In this document: piece after piece, positions 1 to 6,898 of the stretch | How positions within the stretch are numbered: position 1 is the first letter of the stretch | Layout of the letters: every line of letters starts with the position of its first letter | DNA from: Nanohaloarchaea archaeon PL-Br10_U2g5 | Lineage (GTDB): Archaea; Halobacteriota; Halobacteria; Halobacteriales; Haloferacaceae | Reading direction: 5' to 3' | Assembly: GCA_001564205.1 (NCBI GenBank) | Contig: LKMY01000020.1 | Coordinates: 1 to 14,487 of the forward strand | Length of the DNA: 14,487 nt | Position numbers and translations under genes: made by a program | The notes under the pieces: generated by a model | The model's database searches: none | Seen by the model: the letters and a program-made list of their open reading frames with translations, nothing else | Told to the model about the DNA's origin: nothing

Positions 1-566
1 AGACCCGTAGCGATCACGTCCGACGATAGCAGATTCGCGGGGTCGGGACGCGCGATGACAACCACGCCGGCCACACCGCACAAGAGGCCAACGACGCCGA
101 CCGGGGTCAACGAATACTCTGGGACGAACACTCGGGAGAAGCCGGCCGCGAGGATCGGGGTGAGACTCACGATGATTGCGGCCGTCGCGGCGGTCGTGTG
201 TTGCTGACCGGCAAAGAGGAGCGCGTGATAGGCGGCGATGAGAAACACCGCGCCGACGGCGACCTTCGTCCACTCGTCTCTCCCTCGTGGCCGCCATACA
301 TCCTCCGTGTAATACACGTATGCGAGGAGCAGCATCGCGGCGAGATCGTACCGAAACGCGGCGAAAAGCACCGGAGGAAAGTGCAACAGACCTGCGCTGA
401 TCGCGACGAACGTGGTTCCCCAGATAACACAGAGAGTGAGAAACAAGCCACCGTTTCGATATCGCTTCACGAACCGGATGTTCTCCGCGATCTGTTTGAA
501 CGTACCGAACTGGACGAACTCTGAGAGTTCACCATATCGCGTGGGTCCGCCTTCGGTCTGCGCCAT
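1..566 (-). CDS. EamA/DMT-family drug/metabolite transporter, N-terminal part (3' end beyond window)
   Basis: The frame is open from ATG 566-564 to the left edge, giving 188 complete codons of a protein that is usually near 300 residues. After a hydrophilic N terminus of about 38 residues come hydrophobic helices. The first carries the family-typical CVIWGTTFVAISAGL (about 46-60), followed by VLFAAFRYDLAAMLLLAYVYY (about 66-86), KVAVGAVFLIAAYHALLFAG (101-120), TAATAAIIVSLTPILAAGFS (125-144) and TPVGVVGLLCGVAGVVVIAR (154-173). The Trp-Gly pair in helix 1 and the Phe-Arg-Tyr at the start of helix 2 are typical of the first EamA repeat, so this should be an integral membrane exporter or permease; the substrate cannot be predicted. 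The start is uncertain: a TATA-like TATAAAA lies only about 15 nt upstream, and an in-frame GTG at 470-468 (VKRYRNGGLFL) would give a more typical EamA N terminus. Family call is firm, start is not. Confidence 0.85.
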   Translation of the reverse strand, partial: MAQTEGGPTRYGELSEFVQFGTFKQIAENIRFVKRYRNGGLFLTLCVIWGTTFVAISAGLLHFPPVLFAAFRYDLAAMLLLAYVYYTEDVWRPRGRDEWTKVAVGAVFLIAAYHALLFAGQQHTTAATAAIIVSLTPILAAGFSRVFVPEYSLTPVGVVGLLCGVAGVVVIARPDPANLLSSDVIATG

Positions 567-580
567 ATTCGCGCACCGCG

Positions 581-587
581 TTTTATA
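581..587 (-). promoter_or_regulatory. TATA-like element before the EamA transporter gene
   Basis: The minus strand reads TATAAAA here, a good match to an archaeal TATA box. Its centre is only about 18 nt upstream of the ATG at 566, whereas archaeal transcription usually starts about 25-27 nt downstream of the box. Transcription from it would begin just inside the annotated ORF, which would favour the later GTG start at 470. It may also be coincidental. Confidence 0.3.
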
Positions 588-812
588 CGACGCTCCGAAC
601 ATTGGGTACAGCTGGCTGGATCAAGTTCGTCTCTCTATCGAACGGTTGTTTCATTTCACACTCAGTCTAAAGAGGGGCTCTCAACAGAGCTACCGCTGCC
701 AACGCGAGTGCTACCGCCAGGTGAGTGCACGGATAACATGTCGGTCGTGAGCGTCTAGTTCGGATCGACAGATGAGCGAGGCGAGTGCCTCAGAGCGTGA
801 CCCCGAGGCGGT

Positions 813-2174
813 TCACAGCTGCAGTACGTCTCCCCACTGGCTCGAGTAGGAGGCCTGCTCGGGTTCGAAGGAGACGCGCTCACGCACGTCTCCGTCGTTG
901 TTCTCGAAGCTGTTGACGTACTCCTCTTCGAGCGCCTGTCCGTAGTCGTCGTTGAGGTAGAGGGTACCGCTGCTCGTTGCGCCGACACGGTCGCTGACGG
1001 CGAGTTCAGCGAGTGCCGGCCCCTGCAGGACGTCGGATGCGGCCGTCCGGAAGATGTACCCGTCGTCGTCGAGGTCAGTGATCCCCGGTGCCGTCGAGGA
1101 CGGCGAGATACCGACGACGCCGTTCGGGATGAACACCTGATCGCTCACTTGGAAGTTGACGTTTGAGGCTGCCGGTCCGACGACTGACGAGTAGCCGGCG
1201 TCGACGAGTGAGTTCGCTCCGGAGATGCCCGCTTGCGGATCGGTCTGTGTGTCCTCGACGCGGTAGTCGACTGTCACGCCGATATCTGCATCGTTGATCT
1301 GGTCGGCCGCGAGGAGCGCGCCGTCGCGAATCGGGCCACCGAGCGTCCCGAGATCGCCTGTTTCAGGCATCAAAACACCGACTCTCGCCTCAAAGCCGTC
1401 GTCGACGCCGACCGGATCCTCCGCGGTCGCAGCGTCGTCTTCGTCCGTGAGCTCTGCACCGAATTCGACGGTGTCGATCGTTTCCAGCTCGCCGTCTTGG
1501 AAGTCGACGATGTCGTACGCTGCGGTGACGATGTCTCCGTTGACGTCGAAGTCGCAACTCGACGACGCCCCGACGTAGCGGATCCGGTCGCCCGCGGCGA
1601 CCGCCTCGACGGCGTCGACGAGCGTTTCCGGGCCGAACTCCTCGCCACCCGGGTTGGTGACGGTCCGGACGCGGTCACGGATCGCGGTGCCGTCGTTCTC
1701 ACCCGCAGCGACGGTCGCGAGAACGTTGATCGCCATCGCATCGTACGCCTGTGCGGTGAACACGCCAGGCGACTCGTCGTATGCGGCCTCGTACTCTGCG
1801 GCGTAGAAGTCCGCGCCCGGACCGGCTGCAGACGGATTGGTCCCGATGACGTTGTTCATGTCGTTGTCGACCTCTCCCGGCAGATCCGGATCGATGAGTC
1901 CGTCGGGGACGATGATATCGAGGTCGGGGGACTGGTCCGCGAACTCCGAGTAGTAGTCGCGGAACAGCTGGATACCGGACTGCGGGAATCCGACCATCAT
2001 CACGGCGTCGGGGACGTCGCTGCCGTCGTCACCGTTTATATCGTCGTCGCCGTTCACATCATCGTCCTCGCCGGCTCCGTTGTCGGCCTCTTCAGTCGCG
2101 CATCCCGCAATTGCGGCGATGCCTGCGGCACCGGCTCCTCTGAGTACGTCACGTCGCTGTATTCTTCGCGTCAT
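813..2174 (-). CDS. Circularly permuted Type I (LivJ-like) substrate-binding lipoprotein
   Basis: A 453-residue exported lipoprotein. Residues 1-25 form a twin-arginine leader (RRIQRRDVLRG) ending in a lipobox with Cys25 (AIAGC), so it should be lipid-anchored on the outer face of the membrane. Residues 26-55 are an acidic Asp/Asn/Gly linker. In haloarchaeal branched-chain amino acid-type binding proteins the mature chain opens with a strand like RVGVLMPETGDLG and only much later reaches a segment like AVMMVGFPQSGIQLFRDYY. Here the late segment comes first: residues 56-238 contain AVMMVGFPQSGIQLF, PGVFTAQAYDAMAINVL and IRYVGASSSCDFDVNGD, and end in ETIDTVEF. A 24-residue acidic linker (239-262) follows. 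Residues 263-453 then carry RVGVLMPETGDLG, EDTQTDPQAGISGANSLVDAG, VVGPAASNVN, ISPSSTAP and LYLNDDYGQAL, and stop at SSQWGDVLQL, just where the first half should resume. Both halves use haloarchaea-like acidic sequence and the frame is unbroken. No LivHMGF permease or ATPase genes are present in the window. Ligand is probably an amino acid, urea-like or related small molecule by family only. Confidence 0.88.
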   Translation of the reverse strand: MTRRIQRRDVLRGAGAAGIAAIAGCATEEADNGAGEDDDVNGDDDINGDDGSDVPDAVMMVGFPQSGIQLFRDYYSEFADQSPDLDIIVPDGLIDPDLPGEVDNDMNNVIGTNPSAAGPGADFYAAEYEAAYDESPGVFTAQAYDAMAINVLATVAAGENDGTAIRDRVRTVTNPGGEEFGPETLVDAVEAVAAGDRIRYVGASSSCDFDVNGDIVTAAYDIVDFQDGELETIDTVEFGAELTDEDDAATAEDPVGVDDGFEARVGVLMPETGDLGTLGGPIRDGALLAADQINDADIGVTVDYRVEDTQTDPQAGISGANSLVDAGYSSVVGPAASNVNFQVSDQVFIPNGVVGISPSSTAPGITDLDDDGYIFRTAASDVLQGPALAELAVSDRVGATSSGTLYLNDDYGQALEEEYVNSFENNDGDVRERVSFEPEQASYSSQWGDVLQL

Positions 2175-2200
2175 GCTGTTACGCTATACCATATGAACGG

Positions 2201-2207
2201 TTATAAG
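2201..2207 (-). promoter_or_regulatory. Probable TATA box of the permuted binding-protein gene
   Basis: The minus strand reads CTTATAA, centred about 30 nt before the ATG at 2174. With the usual archaeal spacing, transcription would start within a few nucleotides of the ATG, giving a nearly leaderless mRNA as is common in haloarchaea. This suggests the gene is transcribed separately from the upstream GGT-family gene, which ends 256 nt away. Confidence 0.5.
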
Positions 2208-2430
2208 TGTATTCACGCGCACAAATGCCACGGTGAGATGTTCGAGGGCGGCTCAGACACTGTTTAAACGTTTCTGATGTGTGCTACGAGCGAATTCGAA
2301 GATCGAACATTTTCTTTGAACCACCGATTAGTAACGTTAACTGTCATTTTGCTCGGCGTATCGCCGAGGTGGCCAGCCTGGGTTTCCACGCTCGGTGCGT
2401 CGATGACCCCCGGATGGTATACGGACCGCT

Positions 2431-4089
2431 TCAGTATCCCTGCGCGTTTCCGTCCTTTCGCGGCTCGGTCGCCGCCGAGAGCACACCGTTGTCGTTGCGG
2501 GCGATCTGTGCGCCGCCGAACTGGACCGGAGAGAGCGTTCTGACATCGTGACCCTTTCTGACGAGCTTCGCGGTGACCTCGTCGTTGAAGTGTGGTTCGA
2601 TCGCGAGTTCACCGCTCTCCCGGTAGCGCCACCGGGCCTCGTCGAGTGCGCGCTGGATCGGCATCCCGTAGTCGACGATGTTCGAGATAATCTGTATATG
2701 TCCCTGCGGCTGCATATACCCGCCCATCACGCCGAACGCGGCCCAGTCGTTCTCGCCGAAGCGGGCGAGTCCGGGGATCAGCGTGTGGAAGGGTCGCTTC
2801 CCCGGTTCGAGGCTGTTCGGATGTTCGGGGTCGAGCGAGAACGACGCCCCACGATTCTGTAAGGCGATCCCCGTCTCACCCGCGACGAGTCCGGAGCCGA
2901 ACCCGGCGAACCGCGAGTTGATGTAGGAGACGACGTTCCCCTCGTCGTCGGCGACGGTGAGAAGGACGGTGTCCGCGTCCTCTGCGTTCGCGTTCGGAAC
3001 GCCGAATGAGACGTCGTGATTGGCCTCGGAGCCCACCTCACTCGCGCGCCGCTTCGCCCATTCGGTCGACGCCAGCGGCGGGTGCTCCTCGTGTTTCGGG
3101 TCCGCGATGTAGCGGTGGCCGTCGTGGAAGGCGAGTTTCAATGCTTCCGCGAAGTAATGAACGCGCTCGGCGGAGTCGTAGTCGTGCTCGCCCGCGCCCA
3201 GCTCGGCGGCGATGTTGAGCCCTTCTAAGGCGATGAGTCCCTGATTGTTCGGCGGCAGCTCGTATACGTCTGTGCCGTTGTAGGTCGTCGAAACCGGCTC
3301 CGGCCACTCCACTTCGAACTCGGCGAGGTCGTCGACGGTCATGAACCCGCCCGCAGATTGAACCTCATCAGCGATCGCCTCGGCGATCTCGCCCTCGTAG
3401 ACGACGTCTGCACCCCGCTCGGCGATCAGTTCCATCGAGCGACCGAGCCGCGGGAGCGTCACCGCCTGTCCGACCGACGGGGACTCTCCGTCGAAGAGGA
3501 ACGCTTCTCGGGCGTTCTCGTCGGTGAACAGCTCCTCGGCGCTCGTCCAGTACGAGGCGATGACCTCCGAGACGGGGTATCCGTCGGTCGCGTACTCGAT
3601 CGCGGGTTCGAGCGCGTCCGCGAGTGTGAGCCGACCGAGCTCTTCGACGGTCGCTTCCCACCCGCGAGCCGTTCCGGGAACCGTGACCGCGTGCGGACCG
3701 TAAAACGGCATTCCGGCGTCTTCCATCTCGTCGACGGCGTACCCGCCGTCGTTCGGGTAGTACGACGAGGCGTCATCCATCTCCTGTACGGCCGACTGGA
3801 CGTTTTCGATGGTCGCGTCGGCCGGCGCCCCTCCACAAGCGCGCATTGCACCGACCTCTCCGTCGGCGGTCCGGTATAGTGCGAACACGTCGCCGCCGAG
3901 CCCGGTCGACGTCGGCTCGACGACGTTGAGCGCTGCCGCGGTCGCCACCGCCGCGTCGAACGCGTTCCCGCCCTCGCGCAACAGCTTGATACCCGCCTCG
4001 CTGGCGAGCGGCTGACTCGTCGCGACGACGCCGCGCTGTCCGTACACCGTCGACCGCCGCGAGGTGAACCGATCCAAATTGGGTTGCAT
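2431..4089 (-). CDS. ggt: Gamma-glutamyltransferase-family Ntn hydrolase (YwrD/HpxW-like)
   Basis: A 552-residue proenzyme of the gamma-glutamyltranspeptidase family, which cuts itself into large and small subunits so that the new N-terminal Thr becomes the nucleophile. The large-subunit part has GVVATSQPLASEAGIKLL (20-37), GGNAFDAAVATAAALNVVEP (40-59) and STGLGGDVFALY (61-72). The predicted cleavage site is Asp373/Thr374 in AEDADTVLLTVADDEGNVVS. It is followed by family hallmarks GFGSGLV (396-402), LQNRGASFSLDPEHPNSLEP (410-429), GKRPFHTLIP and the Gly pair in VMGGYMQPQGH (454-464). The pattern is closest to the YwrD/HpxW branch, not classical periplasmic GGT. No signal peptide is visible, so it is probably cytosolic. 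The frame is open up to 4296, but the extra 69 residues include a His-Arg-Ala repeat with no family counterpart, so the ATG at 4089 (MQPNLDRF) is preferred. It lies 389 nt downstream of the peptide transporter operon on the same strand. Substrate (gamma-glutamyl peptide, acyl amide or oxamate-like) is undetermined. Confidence 0.9.
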   Translation of the reverse strand: MQPNLDRFTSRRSTVYGQRGVVATSQPLASEAGIKLLREGGNAFDAAVATAAALNVVEPTSTGLGGDVFALYRTADGEVGAMRACGGAPADATIENVQSAVQEMDDASSYYPNDGGYAVDEMEDAGMPFYGPHAVTVPGTARGWEATVEELGRLTLADALEPAIEYATDGYPVSEVIASYWTSAEELFTDENAREAFLFDGESPSVGQAVTLPRLGRSMELIAERGADVVYEGEIAEAIADEVQSAGGFMTVDDLAEFEVEWPEPVSTTYNGTDVYELPPNNQGLIALEGLNIAAELGAGEHDYDSAERVHYFAEALKLAFHDGHRYIADPKHEEHPPLASTEWAKRRASEVGSEANHDVSFGVPNANAEDADTVLLTVADDEGNVVSYINSRFAGFGSGLVAGETGIALQNRGASFSLDPEHPNSLEPGKRPFHTLIPGLARFGENDWAAFGVMGGYMQPQGHIQIISNIVDYGMPIQRALDEARWRYRESGELAIEPHFNDEVTAKLVRKGHDVRTLSPVQFGGAQIARNDNGVLSAATEPRKDGNAQGY

Positions 4090-4478
4090 ACTGAGAGTTG
4101 GGATCGGACAGGTGTAAGTGACTGCCCGAAATAGTTCGGTGTCGGGCGTCGGAGCCAGAGCGATGCCGTCGACGTCGGAACGTCTCGCGGCTGATCGATG
4201 CGCTCGATGCGCTCGGTGCGCTCGATGCGCTCGGTGCGTTTGGTGCGCTCGGCGCGACCGGCGATGATAGGCGTGGACGTAGCTCTGGGGCGTCACCGTC
4301 TCCGCGCCTCGAACAGCCTCTCACGACGTTCGCAGAGACGCCACAAGCGGATAGCCGACTGAGCGACCCGCAGAGTGTAGACCGCTCGTCGAGCGGCTGC
4401 GGGTGGTTGACCGCTCGTCACACAGTCTCCGATTCGGTTCGATCACGGCTCCCGAAAGACCGTCCGATCGCAGTGAGC
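4090..4478. other. Spacer between dppF and the GGT-family gene
   Basis: This 389-nt stretch holds no gene I can support. It contains the 9-bp tandem repeat at about 4192-4263. A weak promoter-like sequence for the GGT gene lies near 4114-4121 (minus strand CTTACACC, about 28 nt before ATG 4089). I see no convincing T-rich terminator directly after the dppF stop, so read-through from the dpp operon into the GGT gene is possible. Confidence 0.6.
4192..4263. repeat. 9-bp tandem repeat (about 8 units, consensus CGCTCGRTG)
   Basis: Units begin at 4192, 4201, 4210, 4219, 4228, 4237, 4246 and 4255. The central four (4201-4236) alternate CGCTCGATG and CGCTCGGTG; the outer units are degenerate. Because the period is a multiple of three, the minus strand reads as His-Arg-Ala repeats within the long open frame upstream of the GGT gene, but that extension has no support as protein. 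It is a short minisatellite in the intergenic region. Function is unknown; it could vary in length between strains. Confidence 0.85.
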
Positions 4479-5825
4479 TCAGTCGTCGACGACGACGGTG
4501 CCTGGCCCCTCGGGATCGTTCCGGTGACACGCCGCCCATCCGGCATCCACGCCGACCGCAACGTCGATGTCGCCGGTCGCGATGCCGTCCCTCGCGGCGA
4601 CCCGTCGCGGACGCTCTGTCTCACACGGGGAAATAAACGCGTCTGCGACGAGGTCTGCCGCGTCGGTGTCCGCTCCAGTCGCCGCGAGACGGGCGGCCTC
4701 GGACACGGTCTTGGCGGCCGCTTCCGGTAGCGCATCGAGGTCCGTTTGAAGCGACTGCTCGACGAGGTACGTCGCGATCGCGTCGACATCCCCGGTGTCG
4801 AGACGGGCCGCGGCCGCCTCCGGGTCGACCTCGCCGTCGAGAAGACGGTTCCGGAAGGCGAATGCCGCGCGGAACGCAGACTGGTCACCTCCCCAGTCGT
4901 CCGGGGGAATCACCGCCGGACACCGGGTGTGGAATCGACAGCCCGACGGCGGATCGATCGGTGATGGAACCGTCCCTGTCAACAGGGTTCGATCCGTCCG
5001 AGTCGCTGGGTCGATCCGAGGCACCGCCGAGAGCAACGCCGCGGAGTACGGGTGCGCCGGATCGGCGAACAGCCGTTCGGTCGGGGCGGTTTCGACTATC
5101 TCTCCGAGATACATGACTGCGACGCGGTCGGCGACCTGGCGCACGACCGAGAGATCGTGAGTGATGAACAGTAGTGCGATGTCGAGCTCTGCTTGCAGTT
5201 CCTCCAGCAGGTTGAGGATCTGTGCTTGGACGCTCACATCGAGCGCGCTCGTCGGCTCGTCGGCGACGAGGAACTCCGGCTCGACGGTCAGCGCGCGGGC
5301 GATGGCGACCCGTTGCTGTTGGCCGCCGGAGAACTGATGCGGATAGCGGTCCACGTGACCGCGCTCGAGTCCGACACGCTCGAGCAGGTCCCGCGCGCGC
5401 TCCAGTCGATCGGCGTTGTCGTCTCCGATCCCGTGGACCTCCATCGGGGCGGTCAGGATCGATCCGACGCTCTGACGCGGATTCAACGACGCAAGGGGAT
5501 CCTGAAAGATCATCTGCATACGGCGTCGATACGGTCGCATATCTCGGTCTGACAGGTTGGCGATCTCGTCGCCGTCGAACTCGATCGCTCCGTCGGTGAC
5601 ATCCTCCAAGTTGAGAACGGTTCGACCAAGCGTTGATTTGCCGCAGCCCGACTCCCCGACGACCGCTAGCGTCTCGCCCCGTTCGATCGCGAGGTCCACG
5701 CCGTCGACCGCCTTCACGCTCGTGGACTCTCCGACGAGCTTGTCGAGAATCCCGTCCGCCTGCGGGTAGTACTTGCGTAGTTCACGTACTTGGACCAGCG
5801 CGTCGTCAGCCGTGCCGACGCTCAT
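4479..5825 (-). CDS. dppF: Peptide ABC transporter ATP-binding protein, DppF/OppF type
   Basis: A 448-residue cytoplasmic ATPase, the second nucleotide-binding subunit of the importer. Walker A is GESGCGKS (57-64), Q-loop Gln108 ([11 protein letters not shown]), signature FSGGQQQR (165-172), Walker B FLVADE (185-190) with catalytic Glu190, and switch His223 (ITHDLS). The oligopeptide-specific C-terminal region follows ([19 protein letters not shown]). Four cysteines (296, 302, 401, 433) match the spacing logic of the Cys cluster known to bind an iron-sulfur cluster in some Dpp ATPases. However, about 98 residues of Ala/Asp-rich helical sequence separate the second and third, making this chain over 100 residues longer than most bacterial DppF. 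I recall similar extensions in other haloarchaeal homologues. The ATG at 5825 overlaps the dppD stop by 4 nt (ATGA), which selects it over the longer open frame reaching 5912. It is the last gene of the operon. Confidence 0.93.
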   Translation of the reverse strand: MSVGTADDALVQVRELRKYYPQADGILDKLVGESTSVKAVDGVDLAIERGETLAVVGESGCGKSTLGRTVLNLEDVTDGAIEFDGDEIANLSDRDMRPYRRRMQMIFQDPLASLNPRQSVGSILTAPMEVHGIGDDNADRLERARDLLERVGLERGHVDRYPHQFSGGQQQRVAIARALTVEPEFLVADEPTSALDVSVQAQILNLLEELQAELDIALLFITHDLSVVRQVADRVAVMYLGEIVETAPTERLFADPAHPYSAALLSAVPRIDPATRTDRTLLTGTVPSPIDPPSGCRFHTRCPAVIPPDDWGGDQSAFRAAFAFRNRLLDGEVDPEAAAARLDTGDVDAIATYLVEQSLQTDLDALPEAAAKTVSEAARLAATGADTDAADLVADAFISPCETERPRRVAARDGIATGDIDVAVGVDAGWAACHRNDPEGPGTVVVDD

Positions 5826-6898
5826 AGCCGATCCTCCGTCGGGCCGCGTCGGAGACACGCCGCCTCGTGGGACGCACCCACGGGTCGGAAGTCGGGCGGC
5901 CGCTCGTAACACTCGGGTTTCGCCTCCGGACAGCGCTTTGCGAACTTACAGGCCGGTTGTTCGCCGATCCCGTCCGGGACGCTCCCGGGAATCGGCTGCA
6001 GGTCGGCATCGGGATGGTCGACGCGGGGAGTACTGGCGATCAACCCCTGCGTGTACGGGTGCGATGGGTTTTCGAACAGCACGTCTGTGGGCGCGCGCTC
6101 GACGATACGACCTGCATACATGACGTTCACCCGGTCGCATGCCTCTGCGACCACCGCGAGGTTGTGCGTGATGAGGAGAATCGTCGTGTCGAACGCGTCT
6201 TTCAGCGCGCGGAGTTCGTCGAGGATTCCTGCTTGGATCGTTACGTCGAGCGCGGTCGTCGGCTCGTCGGCGATCAGCAGATCGGGCTCACACGACAGCG
6301 CGATTGCGAGCATGGCCCGCTGGCGCATCCCGCCGGAGAACTCGTGTGGGAAGTCGCCGGCACGCGCTGCGGGTTCGGGGATCTGGACCGCCTCTAACAT
6401 CTCGATCGCCCGGCGCCACGCTTCGCTGTTTTCAGCCGCGCCGAGGATCTTCCGTTTGATTTCTGCGGGTAGCGAGACGGATTCGCCGATGTCCTGGTTG
6501 AGCCGAACCGTCTCGGCAATCTGCTCGCCAACCGAGAGGGTAGGGTTGAGACTGTGCATCGGATCCTGAAACACCATCGAGACCGTCCCGCCGCGGAGCT
6601 CGTTGAGCCGCGACTCCTCGGCGTGGACGAGCGACTCACCGTTGAGTCGAACGTCGCCGTCGGCGATCTCACCAGGGTCATCGATAAGTCCCATGATCGA
6701 GCGCGCGAGTACGCTCTTTCCAGAGCCGGACTCTCCGACGAGCCCGACGATCTCGCCGGAGTTGAGGGACAGGTCCACGCCGTCGACGGCCCGAACGGTT
6801 CCTCGGTCGGTGTGAAACACCGTGTGAAGTCCAGCGATATCGAGCAGCGATTCCTCATCGGCGTCGGCCGAGCCGGACGGGGAGTGCGCCGAACTCAT
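5822..6898 (-). CDS. dppD: Peptide ABC transporter ATP-binding protein, DppD/OppD type
   Basis: A 358-residue cytoplasmic ATPase that pairs with DppF to power the permease. Walker A is GESGSGKS (55-62), Q-loop Gln111 (MVFQDPMHSLNPT), signature FSGGMRQR (187-194), Walker B LLIADEP (207-213) with Glu212, D-loop TALD, and switch His245 (ITHNLA). The C-terminal oligopeptide-transporter domain has NPSHPYTQGLIASTPRVD and four cysteines in ACKFAKRCPEAKPECYER plus AACLRR. This is the spacing seen in DppD proteins shown to hold a [4Fe-4S] cluster, so a cluster is likely here as well (inference). Length is typical, unlike the extended DppF. Its ATG overlaps the dppC stop by 4 nt and its stop overlaps the dppF start by 4 nt, indicating translational coupling. 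Confidence 0.95.
   Translation of the reverse strand: MSSAHSPSGSADADEESLLDIAGLHTVFHTDRGTVRAVDGVDLSLNSGEIVGLVGESGSGKSVLARSIMGLIDDPGEIADGDVRLNGESLVHAEESRLNELRGGTVSMVFQDPMHSLNPTLSVGEQIAETVRLNQDIGESVSLPAEIKRKILGAAENSEAWRRAIEMLEAVQIPEPAARAGDFPHEFSGGMRQRAMLAIALSCEPDLLIADEPTTALDVTIQAGILDELRALKDAFDTTILLITHNLAVVAEACDRVNVMYAGRIVERAPTDVLFENPSHPYTQGLIASTPRVDHPDADLQPIPGSVPDGIGEQPACKFAKRCPEAKPECYERPPDFRPVGASHEAACLRRGPTEDRL

Noticed and set aside
677..690. Hairpin GCTCT-CAAC-AGAGC as terminator of the binding-protein gene
   Set aside because: Only 5 bp, about 120 nt beyond the stop, and not followed by a proper T-run on the minus strand.
674..726. Minus-strand hydrophobic reading LAVALALAAVALLRAPL ending in a stop, resembling a C-terminal membrane helix
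   Set aside because: It has no start codon or recognisable family sequence upstream in frame and lies between two well-defined genes; too short to call a gene remnant.
1233..2267. A 344-codon plus-strand open frame opposite the permuted binding protein
   Set aside because: It is a GC-rich antisense shadow: the minus frame has a signal peptide, lipobox and clear family motifs, while this frame is Val/Asp/Arg-rich without any domain.
4090..4296. A 69-residue N-terminal extension of the GGT-family protein containing His-Arg-Ala repeats
   Set aside because: The frame is open, but the family consensus begins at MQPNLDRF (4089), and the extension is the translation of a 9-bp DNA repeat with no hydrophobic signal or family match.
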